This document shows positions 11,201-21,405 of a DNA stretch of 64,000 nt, piece after piece; within the stretch, counting starts at the first letter, position 1; each line of letters starts with the position of its first letter. The translations under genes were made by a program, and so were the position numbers. The DNA lies in assembly GCA_947650365.1 (NCBI GenBank), contig OX393551.1, positions 62,799,173 to 62,863,172 of the forward strand, given 5' to 3'. The notes below the pieces were generated by a model. That model was not told where the DNA came from, did not search any database, and saw nothing but the letters and a program-made list of their open reading frames with translations. The DNA comes from Chamaelirium japonicum. Its lineage: Eukaryota; Streptophyta; Magnoliopsida; Liliales; Melanthiaceae.

Positions 11201-11427
11201 GAACTGCGAGTTCCATCAGGCGTGCCAACCCCAAACATCAAGATCAGCCCGTCCTCACAATCCAAGATGTTGAAACCCTATTTGCTTCAATGACGCCGTG
11301 CGAACTTCCGGAAGAGGAGGGTGTTTCAGGCGGAAGCAGCGGAAGCTTAAGTCATTTGCCTCCATCTGTTGCCGCTGGTCTAGCTGCGGAGAGGAGGTTG
11401 ATGGAGAGCCATGGCAATTCCTCATAA
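1335..11427 (+). CDS. SHPRH: SHPRH-type SNF2 helicase / RING E3 ubiquitin ligase, C-terminal part (5 exons, 5' end outside window)
   Basis: The gene encodes a RING finger followed by a SNF2-type helicase C domain, the order found in SHPRH (Arabidopsis At2g40770 type), a nuclear ubiquitin ligase family linked to DNA-damage tolerance and PCNA modification. Exons read 1335-1542, 9150-9367, 10307-10458, 10821-11082 and 11155-11427; GT-AG junctions and phases agree and give about 370 C-terminal residues. Visible motifs are the RING cysteines [13 protein letters not shown] and CPTC, then [32 protein letters not shown] and [19 protein letters not shown] (helicase motifs V and VI), then [10 protein letters not shown]. 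The N-terminal helicase half lies left of the window. No break was seen in these exons, so the gene looks functional, although the intron inside the RING holds a young copia element. Family assignment is from remembered motifs, not a search. Confidence 0.87.
2224..2352 (+). repeat. 5' LTR of copia-1
   Basis: 129 bp, TG...CA ends, preceded by TSD GGAAC at 2219-2223 and followed by the tRNA-iMet primer-binding site at 2353-2364. It contains two copies of GTCGGGTTTACTGTA-like sequence. Confidence 0.95.
2353..3000 (+). other. copia-1 untranslated leader, extremely C-rich
   Basis: The leader starts with the primer-binding site and GAGCTC. About 600 bp follow that are nearly pure pyrimidine-biased C tracts: repeated CACCTGATCGGCAGCC units near 2400-2490, CCGGCCCCTCCAGTCACC units to about 2850, and CAGGCCACCCGATCCCC units to 2940. 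The polyprotein ATG follows at 3001. The strand asymmetry (long C runs on +, G runs on -) is unusual for a packaging leader. Confidence 0.8.
3001..7404 (+). CDS. copia-1 Gag-Pol polyprotein (1467 aa)
   Basis: A single frame with copia domain order. Gag is at about 1-330, with a zinc knuckle [14 protein letters not shown] near 262-275. Next come the aspartic protease around DSGASCHLT, an integrase with its GAG-pre region, HSDIWGP and [11 protein letters not shown], a Pro-rich spacer near 830-900, and a reverse transcriptase with YVDDM. A C-terminal RNase H contains SDADWAGD and [13 protein letters not shown]. Integrase before RT defines Ty1-copia. Length is normal for plant copia. Codon use is GC-rich at third positions in gag and RT, unlike the AT-rich host intron around it. 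Confidence 0.95.
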   Translation: MASPAVPTVAAISPPLKAVAFQLSSASDWPDWSLTVEAALSSRDLWGHITGEDPPPTDYSGSSSVTSSAASSAATATTAITVTALTWRRHDQAIRTYLLDSVARPLLAPIGRLPTARAMWEYLRDRFLPRGGARRHQLICDSQSARQGERTIQDFFSQMSAYWHELDSLIPEQCACPRSRDFQRYLDEGHLHQFLAALRPDFALIAAQLLHREPLPRLEDALLALVDEETRLQTQGARPPPLAPSSDSVLAAGFSDEAVFCHYCKEPGHMKRECPTRPPRNPRWGPAERASRWTSSSRDDRRGGRGGRTRGRGSSSFRHFGGTAATTEASPLPTAPTAPSPPEPDRLQRLEELLLRHIASTGSATAHGLSATSGTTAPWIFDSGASCHLTFDSTVLTDCSPTTTHQEVRTADGTLVPIPQCGSITTTSDPSGRLTLSHVHHAPRLNINLISISSLCDSGLTVTFTPSVCVVQDSRTGQRIGLGRRAGGLYQLDHLHVSSVASVMSVTSDADLWHRRLGHISSDRLKSVFRSGALGRASFSPLSVCTGCRLAKHLALPFSASTSQSNALFDLVHSDIWGPAPVASLSGYMYYVCFIDDYSRCTWVYLMRHRSEIPHIFRRFTTMIHTQFGRRIKTFRSDCAKEYLSSEMREILQSHGTLHQQSCPHTHEQNGVAERKHRHVLETARALLLSASVPHSYWAEAVMTAVHLINITPSSALSGATPHERLHSSPPDYSLLRTFGCTCFVLLPPHERTKLSARSVRCVHLGLSREHKGYRCYDPLARRIRVSRHVSFVEDVPYFAPESRDLSLPTSSSSSPSSHLHIPILPPVSVAPSTPTTPPPPPPQYPSPPPPPPPQSPTPPPPPPITRVYVRRSAAPPPESVLPGTPSPDAAAPSSPVVDPAPVRRYPAREHHPPARYDYSPDRFGYSAFPTDAPDSSGFSASVSYSPSFQAFLTALHTHREPQSYREAALHPEWRQAMSVELEAFQRTQTWELVPCPPGVVPVSCKWIFKVKTRPDGSIERHKARLVARGFSQEYGIDYEETFAPVARMTTVRTLLAVAAARGWPLHQMDVTNAFLHGDLSEEVYMAPPPGTSVPPGHVCRLRRAIYGLKQAPRAWFERFRSAVLAAGFVERHSDYALFTRSSSQGIAVLLLYVDDMIITGDDSATIASLQRHLQSQFEMKDLGSLRYFLGLEIARSARGLLVSQQKYISDILTDAALTDTRTADTPMELNLKLLATDGEPLQDVSRYQRLVGMLVYLTMTRPDIAHAVGIVSQFVQAPRSVHYAAVLRIIRYLRGTITRSLLFPSTSPLVLRAYSDADWAGDADTRRSTTGYCVFLGDSLISWRSKKQESVARSSTEAEYRAMASTTAEIVWLRRLLLDLGVVISGPTPLFCDNRSAIQIASNPVFHERTKHIEVDCHYVRQAFIDHIISLPFIPSSEQTADFLTKPLTTARFRHFLGKLSVHDPP
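7418..7546 (+). repeat. 3' LTR of copia-1
   Basis: 129 bp, identical to the 5' LTR by eye, preceded by the purine tract at 7411-7417 and followed by TSD GGAAC at 7547-7551. Confidence 0.95.
7552..9149 (+). other. Remainder of the SHPRH RING intron, with (GA)n
   Basis: AT-rich intron. It holds a (GA)n microsatellite at about 8180-8226. It also holds a segment near 7770-7950 whose ends resemble CCTGTAGTTTCAC and GTGAAACTACA in opposite orientation, possibly a miniature element. No exon was seen before 9150. Confidence 0.55.
9150..9367 (+). CDS. SHPRH: SHPRH exon: end of the RING finger
   Basis: The exon follows a TCATTGCAG acceptor. It encodes [19 protein letters not shown], then IMCPTCRQ, the last CxxC of the RING, then a polar linker ending SYGTK before a GT donor (phase 0). 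Its reading frame matches the previous exon across the 7.6-kb intron. Confidence 0.84.
9368..10306 (+). other. SHPRH intron with a 38-bp tandem duplication
   Basis: No coding sequence was recognised. Positions 9900-9937 and 9938-9975 are two adjacent identical 38-bp copies that contain GCTGAGGTAAGTAGGG, so a consensus-like splice donor (AG/GTAAGT) is duplicated inside an intron. Confidence 0.7.
10307..10458 (+). CDS. SHPRH: SHPRH exon: start of helicase C domain
   Basis: The exon begins [11 protein letters not shown] and runs through [18 protein letters not shown] to YARMKGG. This is the start of the second RecA-like lobe (helicase motif IV region) of SNF2 proteins. It ends in phase 2 at AG/GTACTC, and the next exon completes an Arg codon. 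Confidence 0.84.
10821..11082 (+). CDS. SHPRH: SHPRH exon: helicase motifs V and VI
   Basis: The exon follows a CCTACAG acceptor. It encodes [10 protein letters not shown], a short polar stretch, then [17 protein letters not shown] (motif V) and [16 protein letters not shown] (motif VI with its arginine finger), ending at HRFI before GTACGT. The ATP-coupling residues are intact. Confidence 0.86.
11155..11427 (+). CDS. SHPRH: SHPRH last exon and stop
   Basis: The exon follows TTTGTTGCAG and encodes [16 protein letters not shown], which is the C-terminal extension of the helicase lobe, then a variable tail with [12 protein letters not shown], ending in ...HGNSS and TAA. The tail is Ser/Gly rich and probably disordered. 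Confidence 0.85.
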   Translation: MKNTVEESIYKLNRSRTASSIRRANPKHQDQPVLTIQDVETLFASMTPCELPEEEGVSGGSSGSLSHLPPSVAAGLAAERRLMESHGNSS

Positions 11428-12469
<1,042 letters not shown>

Positions 12470-12837
12470 GCTTCACTTAACTCCCAAAGGTTACTAGACC
12501 TCGAGCATTTTCTCTTTTTCTTTGTTCTAGGCTCTCTGGCGATGAATCGAACATTTTCTCTTTCCTTTGTTTATATATGAACGATTCTTCTTTGATGTGA
12601 CCGGATTTGAACAGATCCAAGAAAATTCAACAATCGTGAGAAGTCCAACATTCTGTCGGATCTTCTTAATGATATCCTTATGAAGTCTAATAATCTCTTT
12701 CTATGTAAGCATTAGTTTTCTTCTACTTCCTTTTGTGATCTCTCTTTTTTTTTTTTCTGTTTGTTTATAATTAAGACTCATCTTGCAAAGGAAATCTCAA
12801 ATCTCAATGAATTTGTGAACGAGTTGTTATAATCAAC

Positions 12838-13439
12838 CAGTGTTTTGAAAACCGGACCAGACTATTGAACCTGTTTGGACCGGAACCAGGTGATAATTCT
12901 GTTCAAAGTGTGAACCAGATGGTTCTATGATAAAACCGGTTTTATAAAAATTTTACAATAATAGAGCAGTTGGATCACTTTAAACATATGACCTGAAGGA
13001 TGAATACTCACAAGCAACTTTTCTGGTTTTGTTTTGTGGGGTATGGGTGTAGATCCGGGGTTCTTCCTGCCGGCGTGCGGTTCCTTTCCCTGCATGTCTG
13101 CGGCGTTTTAGATTTTTTATTCTTTTAGTGGTGCTGATCTCCTTCCTCCTCTCTAGTGGTGGCGCCTCCATGTGTGGCGATCTTGTTTTTCCACTGGTGG
13201 GCGGTTTTCTCCAACTTGTTGTGGTCGTCTTCTGCTGTGCCTGCATGTGGCGCCTCCCTGAGGTCTGTTTGTGACCTCCCCTTTGAAAGTACAAAAAAAA
13301 AAACTTTTGTGATGTTTATAGTACAAGTATTTTATATTTATTCTATGATCCATCTGGTTCAATCGGTTGAACCACCAGCCTGAACCCATTTGAGCCAGGC
13401 TAGGGATCTTTTCTGTCCGGTTCGGTTTTGAAAACATTG
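12838..13439. mobile_element. hAT-type miniature element (CAGTGTTTTGAAAACC family), with internal insertion
   Basis: It starts CAGTGTTTTGAAAACCGGAC and ends in the inverted form (GGTTTTGAAAACATTG). Flanks TAATCAAC (12830-12837) and TAATCAGC (13440-13447) form an 8-bp TSD with one mismatch, as expected for hAT elements. The related copy at 43968-44204 is 237 bp. The extra length here is explained by a GC-richer segment at about 13018-13304 that ends in A12 and is flanked by similar CAACTTTTCTG/AAACTTTTGTG sequence, so it may be a truncated poly(A) retroposon. Confidence 0.8.
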
Positions 13440-13639
13440 TAATCAGCCGAAGTTCAGATTGAAAATGAGGACATAAGATTTCCAGGAGATAAACTGGGTG
13501 TTTCCTTCTTGAAGTTAGGTATCGAAGCAAAAATTCGTCGATATATATTTTTTTGCTAATAATTTGTCGATATTAAGCTTTGCATCTTCTATTTTGATAA
13601 TTATGTGAAGCAATTTGATCCTCAAAGTGCATTTATAAG

Positions 13640-14113
13640 ATATGGGATTAGTCTTTGGTCGAGAGGGTGTTACTAATACTGTAGAAACTGTGGGTCATGA
13701 TTGTCAGCCTCCAAACTTCAGGGGTCAAATTGTAGTTTATTATACATACAAAAATCAAGAGAGAAATGGGAAGAAAAAACATTTTTGCATATATGCCCAT
13801 AACAAAATTTTATATTGCGAACTGTCTTTTACAAAAATATTAGTCCAACCCTTTACATCTCTTGATTTTTGCAAAGAAAAGCCCATTTGGTCAACTATAT
13901 GACCATTTTACCCTTTACAATTATTGGTGCTGATGTCAACAGAGTAAACAAAGGGTAAAATGGTAAAAAGAATAGCTACAAGGGTTGTTCTGCAAAAGTC
14001 AATGTACATGAAGGGTGTATAATTTTGCAAAATATAGGGTTTTTTTGTAATATCATACTTTGCAAAAGACAAGGGTTTTTTTTGTAATATTAGACTAGGG
14101 TTGTTCTGCAAGC
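13640..14113. repeat. AT-rich region with repeated GGGTTTTTTGCAAAA-like units
   Basis: From about 13825 to 14113 the sequence carries several copies, in both orientations, of units such as TTTTGCAAAAGACAAGGG and ACAAGGGTTGTTCTGCAAAA, and complementary forms near 13840-13900. It looks like a miniature inverted-repeat element, but no TSD could be fixed. No gene was seen. Confidence 0.35.
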
Positions 14114-14350
14114 CGTGCCCGCACGGCGTGTGGGTATATCATCGGCGTGTGCGTGCATCGTGGATCTATCATGGGAAATACTATTTTGTGTCGGGATCAC
14201 AACCGTTCGTTGCACCAAGCCCAAACTACTATTTCACAACAGTTCGTTGCACCGAGGCCCACGTGGTGAGTCGAACTCAGCCCCAACCGGCAGGCAAAGC
14301 GACGCTGTGATTGGATGTCACATACTCACATATACACTAAAAAAAAGGAA

Positions 14351-15190
14351 AATTAGGTATAGGTCCTTAACTGATTTACAATATTATCTACAGGACACCA
14401 TAATTTGCTATATTAGCTCCAAAGTCCCTACAAGTATACATTCGTCTCAGTCTTCAGAAGACAGTATCCATTTGTTTCAGAAAGAGTATACATTCATCGG
14501 AGTGACTTGAGCTATATTTTAAAATTAACATGTCAAAGTCATCTCTAAAAAAGGACTTTTGTCAAACTTTTTCAAAAATAATTAGATGCCATGTCATTCT
14601 GGTCGACAGGCAAGTTGTCAGTTTTGCACCCATCCCTTGTCGAAATACACTATTACAGTAAGTCCTTTAGGTCATCTGTTTGACTTTGTCAAGCCATTTA
14701 AAAGACAAAACTACCCCTAATCCTATTTGCTATGGTATTTTATAGATTTTACTACAGTGGTTTTATTGTAGCAATTATTTTAAGGTGATATTTTTCAAAA
14801 AATATATATAATTTTGATATAGTGATTTTATTGTAGCAAAGAGAATCAATCTACAACACAGAGTAATAATTTTTACAAATTATTTCTCTTTGCTATTGTG
14901 ATTTCACTATAGCAAAAAAGAAAAATATTTACAAGGAGACTTCTCAAAAAAAAAAAAAAAATGCTACAGTGATCACTATAGCAAAGAGTAACAATCTTTG
15001 CATATTGTTACTCTTTGCAAATTACTGTAAAATTACTATAGCGATTTTGTCAATCCAAATTCCATATGCTTTCCCTGTACAACATGTAGGGGTAAAACAT
15101 GTACTTAAAAATTAGTTACGAAGGGACTTCTTACTAAACCCAAATGTTTTGCCATTTAGCTAGCAGAACATTGCTGTAAGGACCTAATAC
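14351..15190. mobile_element. Miniature element of the TTAGGTATAGGTCC family (copy 1)
   Basis: It begins TTAGGTATAGGTCCTTAAC and ends in inverted TAAGGACCTAATACAC. The interior holds GAGTATACATTC-type repeats and several imperfect palindromes of the form CTACAGTGA/TCACTATAG (for example 14882-14920 and 14960-14985). Related copies lie at 44989-45737, 59825-60640 and 62750-63135. Ends are approximate because the flanks are A-rich. Confidence 0.6.
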
Positions 15191-15424
15191 ACATTCACAT
15201 CACCAAAAAAAGGTACAACTTTGCAATCCATCATTTAATGAACTTTCATTTACATTAAAGACAGACAAAACTTTCCTATTAAAACTAGTCCGCACCTTTA
15301 AAGTTTAATTGTAAAAAGTGCAGTAGCCGGTAATATGACTGATATGTGCTTCCATTAGCCAACTAGTTATATCAGTTTCACAACCGGACATCCCGGGAAA
15401 GAAGTTTTGGAATTCTAAATTTTT

Positions 15425-15690
15425 TTTGTTGTGTTGTGAAACCCTAATCCTAAACCTACATCTATACCCTAAATATAGTGAATCCTAAATCTAACCTAAT
15501 TCTATACCCTAAATAGTAAACCCTAGCCCCAAACCTAAACATAACCCTAAACCTATACACCTAATCGTGAACCCTAACATACCCCTAATCGTGAACCCTA
15601 ATCCTAATCCTATATCCTAAATAGTGAGCCCTAACCGTAACCTAACAATAATTGTATAGCTCTATAACGGTGAACTCTAATCCATAAATT
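15425..15690. repeat. Degenerate interstitial telomere-like repeat
   Basis: There are more than fifteen variants of CCCTAA/CCCTAAAC spread over about 260 bp, for example AACCCTAATCCTAAACC and AACCCTAGCCCCAAACC. They alternate with CTATACCCTAAATAGTGA units, so the tract is a decayed higher-order form of the plant telomere motif CCCTAAA rather than a simple array. Just downstream (15710-15800) lie CTGTAG/CTACAG half-palindromes like those of the neighbouring miniature element. Confidence 0.7.
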
Positions 15691-15799
15691 AAACCTAATC
15701 CAAGTCATTGTAGCTGCTACAGTTATTTTACTGTAATTAATCATTGCAGCTTTTACAGAGATTTTACTATAGCATCTACAGTAAAAAAATCACTGTAGA

Positions 15800-16130
15800 A
15801 ATAGTGCCTATATAATAAGTTCGATGATTATTAGCTGAGAGAGTATCTCATGGATAGCTTTGATATTTGAAAACAATTAAATCATTAAAAATGATTGAAA
15901 AGGGACCTCTTATACGGGTAATTAGATATACAGGATGTACAAACTCTTAATCTAAATCCAGTTCGTGAAATTCATAAATGTAATATTTGGTGGACTTAAA
16001 TGTAAACCAATACTTTTACAGTGGACCTAAACTTGATTAAAAAAAAATAAAAAGACCAGAGCTACCATAGCCCCCCCATGTAGTCATGTACTTATTTTGC
16101 AATACGACAAGACAGCCTAACAAACAGCTG
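15800..16130. other. Intergenic DNA 3' of the small minus-strand ORF
   Basis: AT-rich sequence with no recognised feature. It would contain the 3' UTR of the gene at 16131-16598 if that gene is real. Confidence 0.3.
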
Positions 16131-16598
16131 TTATACAACATCCGGATCCCGTTCCCGCCCCGTTCCCTCCCTATCTTCGGTGCGGTCCTTGAGCGTCCGG
16201 AAGACACGTGAGCTCTCGTAGAAGATGTGGGCCCTCCGATCGTAGTCGGTGGGCGCCCGCCCCTCGTCCTCCCCCGCCATCGCCTCCTCCTCTAAAGTCT
16301 CCAGCTCCTCCGCCAGCACCTCATCGCCACCGTCGCCCAACCCTTCTTCTCCATCCGACGACGACGACGACGACGAGGCCGGGTGCTTCCGCTCCGAGTC
16401 CGTCTCAGCGCCAAGACTTCCCACCACGATCCGGCGTGCCAGCGGCGGCGCGTGCCGGATCGTTACGTGCCTCCGGACGGAGGCCCGCCGGTGTGATCCT
16501 GGCCACCGGACGGACGTCGGAACGGGGGAAGAAGAGAAGCCGAAAGGGAAGGTTAGGAGAGGGGGAGCGGCGGCGCAAGGGAGTAGTGCTGATTCCAT
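16131..16598 (-). CDS. Small probable plastid-targeted protein of unknown function (155 aa)
   Basis: An intronless GC-rich ORF stands out from AT-rich flanks. Residues 1-60 are Ser/Pro/Arg-rich with almost no acidic residues, as in chloroplast transit peptides. A poly-Ser stretch and an acidic Glu/Asp-rich segment (about 75-110) follow, then a compact basic/aromatic block DYDRRAHIFYESSRVFRTLK near 118-137, which looks like a conserved motif, and a charged tail. I do not recognise the family. Three CACGTG boxes lie 90-215 bp upstream of the ATG. The opposite strand is also open over the same GC-rich DNA, so coding status needs transcript support. Confidence 0.5.
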   Translation of the reverse strand: MESALLPCAAAPPLLTFPFGFSSSPVPTSVRWPGSHRRASVRRHVTIRHAPPLARRIVVGSLGAETDSERKHPASSSSSSSDGEEGLGDGGDEVLAEELETLEEEAMAGEDEGRAPTDYDRRAHIFYESSRVFRTLKDRTEDREGTGRERDPDVV

Positions 16599-16688
16599 GG
16601 CCGGACACGGTGATCGGCGTGGGGCGGAAGAGAACGCTGTTCACGGAACGCAGGGGCTCCGTTATATGTAGCGATGAGATCCGGTTGT

Positions 16689-16814
16689 CACGTGGCAAAG
16701 ACAGGTGGAGAGAGGGCACGTGTTCATACCTCATAGGACGCGTGTCCTGGTCGTGGTCTGACAAAATGTCTGGTATACCAGTTCCATGCGTCTACCCGAT
16801 CGAGAGGACACGTG
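16689..16814 (-). promoter_or_regulatory. Cluster of three G-boxes (CACGTG) upstream of the small ORF
   Basis: CACGTG occurs at 16689-16694, 16717-16722 and 16809-16814. The first has a GTCACGTGGC context resembling an ABA-response or light-response G-box. CACGTG is palindromic, so it serves either strand. The position fits the promoter of the minus-strand ORF starting at 16598. bZIP or bHLH control is inferred. Confidence 0.5.
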
Positions 16815-17032
16815 TTCATTAAATGATGAACAGTACTTGGCTCCAACCGATGATGTGCAACTTGCTCAGCAGCTGATGTGTCAATCAGTGATTGGACCAT
16901 ACCCACTTCATATCTGAAAAATTTTCAGCACATCCTGCGTTACAACCTCGGGCCCACTGCGATTAAAGAGACATAGGATAGCATGCCGTGGCACATGGGG
17001 GTAGTGGCCCCCAGCATTTAGAGCGTGCTGAT

Positions 17033-17373
17033 TAGGAATGGCAACGGTGTGGTTTCGGTGCGGTTTTGGGCAAAACCGAAACCACACCATAATACCGAAC
17101 CACAATACCAAAACCGCACCGCACCGTGACGGTGTACCGTATGTAAAACCGAAACCGCACCATGCGGTGCGGTGTGGTGCCGTGCACCGCGGTTTAACAT
17201 TATAATGGTCTAAACGGTACGGTTTTTTACGGTTTTGGATAAAACCGAACATGCACCGCAATACCGAAACCGCACCGCACCGCGACGGTTTTATATTTTG
17301 GCAAACCAAAACCGCACCATGCGGTGCGGTTTTCCGCGGTTTGTGATTTTAAACCGCACCGTTGCCATCCCTA
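17033..17373. mobile_element. hAT-type miniature element (TAGGGATGGCAAC family)
   Basis: The ends are TAGGAATGGCAACGG and the inverted CCGTTGCCATCCCTA. A perfect 8-bp TSD, GTGCTGAT, lies at 17025-17032 and 17374-17381. The interior is built from repeated ACCGAAACCGCACC / GGTGCGGTTT units in both orientations, so it can fold on itself many ways. It has no coding capacity (341 bp). Confidence 0.9.
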
Positions 17374-17504
17374 GTGCTGATAGGTTCTGGACAATGGTTT
17401 TACACATGAATGTGCTGAAAATTTTACGCGTATTCGTAGGACCTTACTACTCTATAGCCTACTTTGTGGGGCCCACATTGCCACTTTACACGGTGTTTTT
17501 ATCG

Positions 17505-18010
17505 GGTTTGGGTTAAATAGGTTCAAGTTAATTGGTCGACACAACTAACCTGGTTAGTAAATGGGCCGGGTTTAGGTTTTTGTCTCCAACCCGTTTGATC
17601 CAAGAACATCCGATTAAATTTCAACAGATCGGGTTGGGTCAGGTCGGGTCTACCCGACAATCTGATATCCGAGTATCCGGTGGATTCTGATGCTAATGTT
17701 CGGCCCAGTCCAAATCAATGAACTATTGTGCAAGGCTGAATCATAGCTTGTAAAGGCTCGAAGACTTTGGGTTTGACATGCATCTGTTGGCTTGTAAGTT
17801 GTAATCGTTAGATTACCGAGAGACGACTGTGATTCAGCTCCCGATAAATCGGGTCATGTCAACTAAGTAAGACCTGTGAGGTAAACGAGTCTAGTTGATC
17901 TACCCGTTTATAAATGGGTCGGGTACGAGCACAATTAATTAAACAGGTCATGTCTAGGTCTAGGGGTTCTGGACCAGACCCAAAACCCGATATGTAATAA
18001 CCGAATATCT
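17505..18010. repeat. Eroded CGGGTC-rich hAT-type miniature element remnant
   Basis: It carries repeated AACGGGTC/GGGTCGGG words and a TCTAGGGGTTCTGGACC segment matching the better preserved copy at 46013-46476. No ends or TSD could be found. The region to 18290 is otherwise featureless apart from a partial duplication of CTCCTGGTGAGCATGTGT (about 18216 and 18275). Confidence 0.5.
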
Positions 18011-18289
18011 CGAGTTCACTTTTGCTATGGGCAACCCAATTTTTATTATGATTATTATTATTATATTAATGCTAGAATAATTAGAATTTGGATATTTAAT
18101 CGTGTTGCATAATTATTTATTGATGCTTGCTGTTGGCTGAACTTGAGTTGGACCGGAGGTAGGTCCCGGGTCTGGATCCACAAGACGACTAGAACAAAGT
18201 CGGTTGTTATTGTGGCTCCTGGTGAGCATGTGTATCTGTGCATGATGATACTCCTTAATATGAATTATTAATAGACTCCTGGTGAGCAT

Positions 18290-18850
<561 letters not shown>

Positions 18851-19173
18851 GCGCACGACAGTGAAGAGGAGCGAAGAGGAGGAGCCGGCTGGCCGGAACT
18901 GAGCCCCCACCGACCAGGTCAACATCCCCCCCCCCCCCTCTCCCGTTTCTTTTTTTTCATTTCCTGTGGATCCGACCAACACGACCCCCTGTGATTTGCC
19001 TTCTCCATGGTCATCAGCCTTACCGCCAGCAGCTGTGCAACCGGCGAGCCCGACCCAGCCAGGCCAAGCCCCCACCGGCCACCCAACCACCAGCCTGACC
19101 AGCGTAGAACCACCCCCTGTTTCTCTTGTCTTGTTGTGATGACAGTCGGCGGCTCGGCCGCTGGTGACCATGT

Positions 19174-20264
<1,091 letters not shown>

Positions 20265-20346
<82 letters not shown>
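20265..20346. repeat. (TA)n microsatellite
   Basis: About 80 bp of TA between two unrelated foldback elements. Confidence 0.97.

Positions 20347-21347
<1,001 letters not shown>

Positions 21348-21403
<56 letters not shown>
21348..21403. repeat. (TA)n microsatellite
   Basis: About 55 bp of TA, the left border of the next foldback element. Confidence 0.95.

Positions 21404-21405
<2 letters not shown>

Noticed and set aside
15425-15690. Real chromosome end (telomere)
   Set aside because: Repeats are too degenerate and are flanked on both sides by ordinary sequence and genes.
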